Shown piece after piece: positions 41,399 through 48,120 of a stretch of 63,437 nt of DNA (position 1 is its first letter; the number at the start of each line of letters is the position of its first letter). The stretch is from DASTPP01 sp035762175 (GTDB taxonomy: Bacteria > Myxococcota_A > Polyangia > Polyangiales > Polyangiaceae), in assembly GCA_035762175.1 (NCBI GenBank), contig DASTPP010000349.1, forward strand, positions 1 through 63,437. The letters run 5' to 3'. A program made the translations under genes and the position numbers. Under the pieces are notes generated by a model. That model did not search any database and was not told the DNA's origin. It saw nothing but the letters and a program-made list of their open reading frames with translations.

Positions 41399-42514
41399 AT
41401 GCCCAACAAAAACCCCGAGCGCGACGCCCACTTCCTCGACCTCGCCGTCGCCGAGGGCCGCAAGGGGCACCCTTCGCCCAACCCGCACGTGGGCGCCGTG
41501 ATCGTCCGGGGCGACGAGGTCGTGGCCGCCGGCCACCACGAGCGCGCCGGCGAAGACCACGCCGAGCTCGTCGCGCTGCGCGGCGCGGGCGACGGGGCAG
41601 CGGGCGCCACGCTCTACGTCACGCTCGAGCCCTGCAACCACGACGGCCGCACGCCGCCCTGCGTCGACGCCGTCGTGGCGGCGAAGGTGGCCCGGGTGGT
41701 GGTGGGGGCCGAAGACCCGAACCCGCACGTGACCGGCGGGGGCATCGAGCGGCTGCGGGCCGAGGGGGTCGAGGTGGCGCTGGTCGAGCACCGGCCGAGC
41801 CTCGAGCTCTTGGCGCCCTGGGCGAAGTTCATCACGCTCGGCCTGCCCTACGTCTCGCTCAAGCTCGGCCTCTCGCTCGACGGGCGCATCGCCACGCGCT
41901 CGGGCGCCTCGCGCTGGGTGACGGGCGAGGCGGCGCGCACCAAGGTGCACGAGCTGCGCACCGCGCGCGACGCGGTCGTCGTCGGCATCGGCACGGCGCT
42001 CGCCGACGACCCGCGCCTGACCGCGCGCCTGGTGCCCGGCCCCTCCCCCCCGCGCGTCGTGTTCGACACCAACCTGCGCCTGCCGCCGACGAGCAACCTG
42101 GCCGAGAGCGCGCGCGAGGTGCGCACCATCGTCCTCGCCGGGCCCGAGGCGCCCGAGGCGGCCGAGCGCGCGCTCAGCGGCCTGGGCGTCGACGTGCTGC
42201 GGGTCGCCACCTCGGCCGAGGGCCGGCTCGACGTGTCGTCGGCCCTGCGCGCGCTCGCCGAGCGGGGCTTCGTGACCTTGCTGGTCGAGGGCGGGGCCGA
42301 GCTGGCGGGCAGCTTCCTGGCGACGCGCCTGGCCGACGAGCTGCACGCCTTCGTCGCCCCGCTCTTGCTCGGGCCGCGCGGCCGCCCCGGGGCGGTCGAC
42401 TGGGCGGGGCCCGACATCCCGGCCGACGCGCCGCGCATCCGCCTGCCCCGCTGGGAGCTCTGCGGCGAAGACGCCTACGTCTACGGCCCGCTCGAGTACC
42501 CCTCGGCCCGCTGA
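41399..42514 (+). CDS. ribD: Bifunctional riboflavin biosynthesis deaminase/reductase RibD
   Basis: 371 residues. N-terminal pyrimidine deaminase with zinc ligands HAELVAL and PCNHDGRTPPC (about 50-85), and C-terminal reductase (about 150-365): VSLKLGLSLDGRIATRSGAS, RDAVVVGIGTALADDPRLTAR, LLVEGGAELAGSF. It converts the deaminated pyrimidine of GTP cyclohydrolase II to the ribityl intermediate using NADPH. The following rib genes (ribE, ribBA, ribH) are not next to it; a deformylase follows instead. Starts 19 bp after nrdR. Confidence 0.96.
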   Translation: MPNKNPERDAHFLDLAVAEGRKGHPSPNPHVGAVIVRGDEVVAAGHHERAGEDHAELVALRGAGDGAAGATLYVTLEPCNHDGRTPPCVDAVVAAKVARVVVGAEDPNPHVTGGGIERLRAEGVEVALVEHRPSLELLAPWAKFITLGLPYVSLKLGLSLDGRIATRSGASRWVTGEAARTKVHELRTARDAVVVGIGTALADDPRLTARLVPGPSPPRVVFDTNLRLPPTSNLAESAREVRTIVLAGPEAPEAAERALSGLGVDVLRVATSAEGRLDVSSALRALAERGFVTLLVEGGAELAGSFLATRLADELHAFVAPLLLGPRGRPGAVDWAGPDIPADAPRIRLPRWELCGEDAYVYGPLEYPSAR

Positions 42515-42667
42515 GGGCGCGCGCCGGGGGCGGCGCCGCGGGCCCGGCGACCGGCCGCGCGCGGGGGCCGAAAATTTCGCCCGCCCGCGCCGCCTCGGCC
42601 CCGCGGGGGCGCGGCTCGTGGTAGCGGGTCGGCGCGGCGGCGGGTACACTGCGACGCACGGTGCCCC

Positions 42668-43180
42668 ATGGCGATTCGTACAATTTTGCATTATCCGCAC
42701 AAGAGCCTGCGCGAAAAGGCGGCCCCGGTGGCCGCGATCACGCCCGAGGTCCAGGCCCTGGTCGACGACATGGCCGAGACGATGTACGCGGCGCCCGGCT
42801 GCGGGCTCGCCGCGCCCCAGATCGGCGTGCCCTTGCGCGTCTTCGTCGTCGACACCGCGGCCGACGACGAGCCGAGCCGGCTGACGGTGTTCATCAACCC
42901 CGAGATCGTGGCGAAAGAGGGCGAGACCCTCTGGGAAGAGGGGTGCCTCTCGTTCCCCGGGGTGCACGAAGAGATCAAGCGCGCCGAGCGCGTCACGGTG
43001 CGGGCCCTCGACCGCGAGGGTAAGCCCTTCGAGCTCGAGGTCGACCACCTCTTCGCGGTCGCCGTCCAGCACGAGTACGACCACCTCGAGGGCGTGCTGA
43101 TGATCGATCACGTGGGCGCGCTCAAGCGGCGGCTCATCCACCGCAAGATGCAGAAGCGCGAGGCCGAGGCCCGCCCCTGA
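42668..43180 (+). CDS. def: Peptide deformylase (second copy)
   Basis: 170 residues. Motifs GCGLAAPQIG, EEGCLSFPG and QHEYDHLEG are canonical (E. coli-type: GLAAPQIG and CLSFP), so this is the more typical deformylase; the one at 20000-20575 has GLAATQI and CLSVP. Having two may relate to differing metal use or resistance to inhibitors such as actinonin-like compounds made by soil bacteria; that is inference. ATG 42668 follows a lower-GC leader with a lttcgt-acaattttg-like stretch. Confidence 0.95.
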   Translation: MAIRTILHYPHKSLREKAAPVAAITPEVQALVDDMAETMYAAPGCGLAAPQIGVPLRVFVVDTAADDEPSRLTVFINPEIVAKEGETLWEEGCLSFPGVHEEIKRAERVTVRALDREGKPFELEVDHLFAVAVQHEYDHLEGVLMIDHVGALKRRLIHRKMQKREAEARP

Positions 43181-43220
43181 GGCGGCGCCCCGCCCGGCCG
43201 AGGCGGTCGGGCCCCGACCC

Positions 43221-44150
43221 ATGATCGTCGCGCACCTGTCCGACCTGCACCTGCTCGGCGAGGGCGAGGTGGCGCCCTGGCGCTACTTCAACAAGCGGCT
43301 GACGGGCCTGGTCAACCTCAAGTGGCGCCGGCACGCCGTGCACAAGCCCGACGTCGCCCGCGCCCTCGCCCGCGAGCTGCGCACCCGCGCCGTCGAGCAC
43401 GTGGTCGTCACCGGCGACCTGTCGAACCTGGCGCTCGAGCGCGAGTTCGAGGCCGCGCGCACCTTCTTCGAGAACGATCTCGGGCTCGACCCGGGGCGCG
43501 TCAGCGTCATCCCCGGCAACCACGACTTGTACACCCAGGGCTCGGCCCGCTCGGGGCGCTTCGCGCGCTACTTCGGCCCCTACCTCGAGGGCGACCTCGA
43601 GGGCGTCGCCGTGCGCCACCCGGCCGGCCCCTTCCCCTACGTGCGGCTGCGGGGCCCGCTCGCCATCATCGGGCTCGCCACCGCCCTGCCCCGCCCGCCC
43701 ATGTTCGCCTCGGGCGCGCTCGGCCGCGAGCAGCTGCGCGCGCTCGAGCGCGTGCTCTCGCTCGGGCCCGTGCGCGAGCGCCTGCCCCTGCTCTTGCAGC
43801 ACCACCCGCCGCACAACCCCGTCTCGCCCTTCCGCACCCTGACCAACGGCCTGTGGGACGCGCGCGAGCTCAGGGCGCTGCTCGAGCGCATGCCGCGGGG
43901 CGTGCTCCTGCACGGGCACCTGCACGAGCGCGTGCACCGGCGGCTCGGCTCGCGCGGCGGCGCCGTCGACATCGTGGGCGCGACCAGCGCCTCGCTCGTG
44001 CACGAGCACGAAGACCGCATCGCGGGCTTCAACCTCTACGAGTTCGACGAGGCGGGCTTCCGCACGCCGCCGACCTCGTACGTCTACGACCCGGTGGGCG
44101 AGCGCTTCCGCCCGCGCGCCATCCCGCTCGTGCCGGCGCTCGAGAGCTAG
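43221..44150 (+). CDS. Calcineurin-like metallophosphoesterase
   Basis: 309 residues. All metal-binding motifs are present: AHLSDLHLLG (DxH), VVTGDLSNLA (GDx), IPGNHDLYTQ (GNHD), LQHHPPHN and LLHGHLHERV (GHxH). The pattern fits the CpdA/cyclic-nucleotide or lipid-A-precursor type of small cytosolic phosphoesterase. Substrate not identified. It follows def by 40 bp on the same strand. Confidence 0.88.
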   Translation: MIVAHLSDLHLLGEGEVAPWRYFNKRLTGLVNLKWRRHAVHKPDVARALARELRTRAVEHVVVTGDLSNLALEREFEAARTFFENDLGLDPGRVSVIPGNHDLYTQGSARSGRFARYFGPYLEGDLEGVAVRHPAGPFPYVRLRGPLAIIGLATALPRPPMFASGALGREQLRALERVLSLGPVRERLPLLLQHHPPHNPVSPFRTLTNGLWDARELRALLERMPRGVLLHGHLHERVHRRLGSRGGAVDIVGATSASLVHEHEDRIAGFNLYEFDEAGFRTPPTSYVYDPVGERFRPRAIPLVPALES

Positions 44151-44260
44151 GGCGCGGGCGCGCGCACCGCTGGGTCGCCGCGGCCCGCCCGGGCAGGCCC
44201 CGCTCACGAAGGCCTCGCCCGCGCGGCCGGGTGCGCGCCCCGGGGCGCCCGGGCGGGCTT

Positions 44261-44935
44261 TTAGGGCCTGGGGCCCGCGTTGCGGCGCCAGGCCGAGGCG
44301 CCGAGCGAGGCCCAGCGCTCGAGCAGGCCCGGCGGCAGCGGGTCACGGCCGTCGAGGAAGGCGTCGAGCGACTCGAGGCCATCGACGCCGAAGAAGAGCT
44401 CGCCGCCGACGACGAACGAGGGGACGCCGAAGACGCCGGCGGCGATCGCCCGCTCGGTCTGGCTGCGCAGGGCCTCTTTCGCGGGCGGCTCTTTCGCGCG
44501 CGCCACGATCTCGACCCCCGGGAGGCCGGCGGCGTCGGCGACGCGGGCGACGGCCTCGTCGGTGTCGATCGCCGCGCCCTCGAGCCACGCCCGCCGGAAG
44601 AGCCCGTCGACGAGCCGCTCGCGGGCGCCGGGCTCGAGCGGCAGCGAGCAGGCGCGCAGCGCGAGCAGGGGGTTGAAGGGGTGGGCGGGCGGCGGGGTGA
44701 GGGGGCCGAGCCCGGCGCGGTGGGCCTTGCGGTAGGCGTCCTTGAAGACGTACGCCCGCTTGGCCGGTACTTCGGCCGGGCCCTTCTGGCCGTGCGCGTC
44801 GAGCAGCGCGGCGAGCAGGGTGGGCACCGGCTCGATCGGGCGCCCGTGGCGGGCGGCGAGCGGGCGCACCGAGTACCAGCCGATGCACGCGAAGGGCGAC
44901 AGGAAGTCGAAGTACACCCGGATCGGCTCGGCCAT
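44261..44935 (-). CDS. DsbA-like oxidoreductase, 2-hydroxychromene-2-carboxylate isomerase family
   Basis: 224 residues, thioredoxin fold with a helical insertion. N-terminal VYFDFLSPFACIGWY carries the Ser (in place of the usual DsbA CxxC) that binds glutathione in the kappa GST/isomerase family. The C-terminal part has GVFGVPSFVVGGELFFGVDGLE, with the cis-Pro loop (VPSF). A cytosolic glutathione-dependent isomerase or transferase is likely; the substrate is unknown. It converges on the metallophosphoesterase gene, 110 bp apart. Confidence 0.85.
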   Translation of the reverse strand: MAEPIRVYFDFLSPFACIGWYSVRPLAARHGRPIEPVPTLLAALLDAHGQKGPAEVPAKRAYVFKDAYRKAHRAGLGPLTPPPAHPFNPLLALRACSLPLEPGARERLVDGLFRRAWLEGAAIDTDEAVARVADAAGLPGVEIVARAKEPPAKEALRSQTERAIAAGVFGVPSFVVGGELFFGVDGLESLDAFLDGRDPLPPGLLERWASLGASAWRRNAGPRP

Positions 44936-45024
44936 CGGGCCGTTCTACCACGGCGGCCGGGCGGGCGGGCGGCGACGGCGGCGAGGGTGGCGCGGGGGGC
45001 CGGGTTCCGGTAGGTAGGGGCGGC

Positions 45025-46863
45025 GTGAGCGAGCGACCCCGCACCCCGGCCCCCTCACCCCTCTGCCTCTTGTTCGTCGCCGCGACGCTCGCCGGCTGCC
45101 GCGGCTGCGACAAGGACCGCCACCCCTTCGTGCCCTACACGCTCGACGGCGCCGAGGGCGGCGGCGCGTCCGCGCCGTCGGCCTCGAGCAAGAGCGCGTC
45201 GGTGGCGACGGCGCCGAGCGGCTCGGGGGTGGCGGGCGGCACCTTCCCGCGGGTGATGGCCGTCGCGGCGCCCGCCGGCGCGACGTCGTGGTCGCTCGGG
45301 GGCATGGCGCTCTCGGCGCCCGGCGGGCGCATCTTCATCGCGGGCCTCGCCCTGTCGCAGCCGCCCGGCCAGCCGGCGGCGGCCGCGGCCTTCGTCGGCG
45401 ACGGCGGCTCGATGGCGGGCGAGGTCGTGCTCTACCGCGCCGAGCCCGGCGGCGCCGCCACCAGCCAGTCGACGCTGGCGCGCCTACCCCCTTGGATGAG
45501 CGCGGCGGGCCCGGGCTGCAACCACGTCGTCGCGCTCTCGCAGATCGGCCCCGCGATGCTCTGGGTCGACGTGACCTTGCGCTGCGAGAAGCACGAGGGC
45601 AACGCGCCCTCGCGCTGGCTGGCGGCGCTCTCGATCGCGAACCCGAGCCCGCTGCGCTTCGAGCTGCGCGCGGCGGCGCCCGCCGAGGGCGACCGGGCGC
45701 TCTTCGAGGCCGACGCGGCCGACCGCGACGGCGACGGCACCGACGATCTCGTCGTGCAGGTGACGCTCGAGGGCAACGCCGCCCAGAGCGAGGGCCGCGG
45801 CGCCGCCCCCTTGCGCTTCCTCGACCGGCCCTCGGGCATGGCGCGCGACACGGGCGAGCCCGACCAGACGCTGCGCGCCTCGGCCACCGAGCTGATGAAC
45901 CGCTCGCCGAAGAAGGCGGCGGCGACCGAGACGCGCGCGAACGCGCTCTACCTGCGCAAGCTCTACGCCTTCCTCTGCGCCGAGGGCGGCGCGCCGGGGG
46001 TCACCTTCGGCGACGGCTCGCCCATCCGCTGCGCCACCTCGGCCCTGCTCGGCGATCTGCTCTACGCCGAGGCGCGCGCGGCGCTCGCGCTCGGCGACGT
46101 CGCCCGCGCCTTCGCCCTGCAGGCGCGCCTCGCCCGCGACGCGCCGAAGAGCCGCCGCGCCGCCGACCTCGACAAGGCGCTCGCGTCGGCCACGACCGCC
46201 ACGACGGTCAAGGCGCAGGCCTTGCGCACGCAGCCCGCGGGCTGGTCGATCGCGCTGCCGCTCTCCTTCGACGCCGCCGGGCGCCTCGTCGTGGTCACGC
46301 CGGCGGGCCTCGTCAGCGTCGACCCGAAGACGGGCGACGAGGTCGAGCACGCCGCGCCCCCCCCCACCCCCTGGACGCCCGCGGCCGAGCTGGTCGGCGA
46401 TCTGCGCCTGACCCGCGCCAGCGACCCCTGCCAGGCCGCGCCCTTGCTCTTCCACGTCACGAGCGCGAGCGCGAGCACGCGCACCGTGAGCACGCCCGTG
46501 CTGGGCGGCTCGGCGCCCGCCTGCGGCTCGGCCGACGCCCTGCCGATCTGGCTGCTCGACCGCAACGCCGACGGCCTCGTCGTGCTCGCGCAGGGCGAGG
46601 CCGTCGCGCTCTCGTCCGACGGCGAGCGCGCGAAGCCCGCCCCTTGGCCCTCGTCGCCGGGCGGCCGCGGCACCGTGCGCTCGCCCGACGGCGCGTTCAC
46701 GGCGCTGAGCGCCGGCGAGCGTGTGCTCGTGCGGGGCGGCGGCGCCAAGCCCCAGATCTGGCGCCCCGACCCCCGCTTCTTGCTGGCCGGCTGCACCGTC
46801 GCCAACGGCGGTTCGGCCGTCGCCTGCATGCTCGACAAGGGCGCGGTGCTCTTGACCCCCTAG
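45025..46863 (+). CDS. Large lipoprotein with a Ca-binding-like Asp loop
   Basis: 612 residues from GTG 45025. Signal peptide with lipobox LAGC (Cys about 25), then RGCDKD and a Ser/Ala-rich linker. Beta-rich segments flank DADAADRDGDGTDDLV (about 230-245), an Asp-rich loop of the kind that binds calcium in FG-GAP or dockerin-like repeats. A helical middle (about 290-390: LYLRKLYAFLC, LYAEARAALALGDVARAF, which resembles a tetratricopeptide helix pair) precedes another beta-rich domain with six Cys. Envelope location is expected. Function unknown. Divergent from the DsbA-like gene, 89 bp apart. Confidence 0.8.
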   Translation: MSERPRTPAPSPLCLLFVAATLAGCRGCDKDRHPFVPYTLDGAEGGGASAPSASSKSASVATAPSGSGVAGGTFPRVMAVAAPAGATSWSLGGMALSAPGGRIFIAGLALSQPPGQPAAAAAFVGDGGSMAGEVVLYRAEPGGAATSQSTLARLPPWMSAAGPGCNHVVALSQIGPAMLWVDVTLRCEKHEGNAPSRWLAALSIANPSPLRFELRAAAPAEGDRALFEADAADRDGDGTDDLVVQVTLEGNAAQSEGRGAAPLRFLDRPSGMARDTGEPDQTLRASATELMNRSPKKAAATETRANALYLRKLYAFLCAEGGAPGVTFGDGSPIRCATSALLGDLLYAEARAALALGDVARAFALQARLARDAPKSRRAADLDKALASATTATTVKAQALRTQPAGWSIALPLSFDAAGRLVVVTPAGLVSVDPKTGDEVEHAAPPPTPWTPAAELVGDLRLTRASDPCQAAPLLFHVTSASASTRTVSTPVLGGSAPACGSADALPIWLLDRNADGLVVLAQGEAVALSSDGERAKPAPWPSSPGGRGTVRSPDGAFTALSAGERVLVRGGGAKPQIWRPDPRFLLAGCTVANGGSAVACMLDKGAVLLTP

Positions 46864-46864
46864 C

Positions 46865-46904
46865 GCCGCCCGGGCCAAGTCTGGGCAGACTTCGGCCCGG
46901 CGGC
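46865..46904. terminator. Strong hairpin right after the lipoprotein gene
   Basis: Arms 46865-46882 and 46887-46904 (18 bases each) pair except for one bulged base on each side. The hairpin starts 2 bp beyond the stop codon and so resembles a terminator or 3'-end stabiliser. No T-run follows directly, but the sequence downstream is AT-richer (gatcaaatctagatc). Confidence 0.65.
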
Positions 46905-46920
46905 ACGAGACGGATCAAAT

Positions 46921-46971
46921 CTAGATCTGCTCGGCAGAAACCCTGCCCGGATTTCTGCCGAGCAGAGCTAG
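46921..46971. terminator. Second hairpin, near-perfect 20-bp stem
   Basis: Arms 46921-46940 (ctagatctgctcggcagaaa) and 46952-46971 (tttctgccgagcagagctag) match except one base, with an 11-base loop. A third, smaller hairpin (ccagccc / gggctgg, 46973-47002) follows with gagctcacgttcgacggggc in its loop. Together with 46865-46904 this gives three consecutive hairpins between two genes. Confidence 0.65.
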
Positions 46972-47112
46972 CCCAGCCCGAGCTCACGTTCGACGGGGCT
47001 GGTCAAGGGGCCGGGGGCTGGCTATATAGCGTGACGTAGCGTAAGGTTTTGTCCACGCCCGGGTTCGCCTCGAGTCGGCCTGCCCGCGCCCCCCCTACGA
47101 GGCCTCATCACG

Positions 47113-47505
47113 ATGGAAGCCCTCACCGAGCAACCCACCGCCCCGTCGCCCGCGCCCGAAGCTGCCGACGACGGCATGCCCGAAATCACCATCACCGAGC
47201 GCGCGGCCGCCAAGGTCAAAGAGATCGCCGAGGCCGAGTCGCTGCATGGCCAGGGCCTGCGCCTGCGCGTCATCGGCGGCGGCTGCTCGGGCTTCACGTA
47301 CGATCTGTACTTCGAAGACAAGCCGACCGAGCTCGACGAGCGCTTCGAGAGCAATGGCGTCGCCCTCTACGTCGACCCGCTCTCGTTTCAGTACCTGCAA
47401 AATACCGAGATCGATTACGTCGAAGAGGCCCACGCGTCGGGGTTCAAATTCAACAACCCGAACGTCAAGGGCACCTGCGGCTGCGGCTCGTCGTTCTCGG
47501 TCTGA
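47113..47505 (+). CDS. erpA: HesB/IscA-family iron-sulfur cluster insertion protein (ErpA-like)
   Basis: 130 residues. The A-type carrier domain (about 22-130) contains ITITERAAAKVKEIAEAE, RLRVIGGGCSGFTYDLYF (first cluster Cys) and the C-terminal GTCGCGSSF with two Cys. The three Cys hold a 2Fe-2S or 4Fe-4S cluster for delivery to apoproteins. The presence of an acidic N-terminal extension (about 20 residues) is unusual but short. The upstream tatatagcgtgacgtag (47023-47039) is a possible -10 region. ErpA versus IscA cannot be told from motifs alone. Confidence 0.88.
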   Translation: MEALTEQPTAPSPAPEAADDGMPEITITERAAAKVKEIAEAESLHGQGLRLRVIGGGCSGFTYDLYFEDKPTELDERFESNGVALYVDPLSFQYLQNTEIDYVEEAHASGFKFNNPNVKGTCGCGSSFSV

Positions 47506-48120
47506 AGCGCGGCAGCCGCGCCGCGGGCCGGGCCCACGCGCGCCGCGGGGGGTGCGGTCCTATCCGTTCAGGGGTAATGGCCTATCCCTTTGGGTAGCGC
47601 GCGCGCGGGCCGCGATCGCCCCTCGAGTCGGGCGCGGCACGAGCGGCCGGGTCGCGCCGACGCGCCCTCGACCGTCACGACGGGGTTGTACGCGCGCCGG
47701 GCCGCCGCTCGCACCGAGCCGCCATAACGGGGGTTGTTCGCACGCCGGGCCGCCCCTCGCGCCGAGCCGCCGCGACGGGGGTTGTTCGCGCACCGGGCCG
47801 CCCCTCGCGCCGAACCGCCGCGACGGGGGTTGTTCGCGCACCGGGCCGCCCCTCGCGCCGAGCCAGAGCTCGCGCTGGACGCGACCGCGGGGGCGTATGC
47901 TGGCTGATGGAGAGGGGCTGGTGCCGTCCCTCGAGGTTGACCCGTTCGCCCGCCTCGGGCCCATCGGTTCGAGACGGGCAGAGCGGTCGCATCGCCGGCC
48001 GAGCTGGCGTTCGGGCCGCCCGGCCCCGCCGACGCGAAGCGTCTGAAACCCGACTAGGCTGCGCTTGGCCCCTCTCGTAGTCTCAAGGTAAGGGCTCCCG
48101 GTTTGCGCCCGTCGATCACC
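47506..48120. other. Intergenic region with a 48-bp tandem array
   Basis: 615 bp without recognised genes. It starts with an imperfect near-direct repeat (cctatccgttcaggggtaatgg / cctatccctttgggtag, 47559-47597), then has the array at 47680-47870 and an AT-moderate part (47880-48100) that should hold the promoter of the following gene. Minus-strand frames through the array read repetitive Arg/Thr/Pro protein, considered noncoding. Confidence 0.55.
47680..47870. repeat. 48-bp tandem repeat, four units
   Basis: Units begin at 47680 (diverged), 47727, 47775 and 47823. The consensus starts acgggggttgttcgcgcacc and continues gggccgcccctcgcgccgag plus ccgccgcg. Adjacent units have no spacers, so it is not CRISPR. 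Confidence 0.88.

Noticed and set aside
47675..47992. 105-codon minus-strand repeat protein (REGRPGARTTPV units)
   Set aside because: It is the translation of the 48-bp array; such arrays are open in several frames at this GC content.
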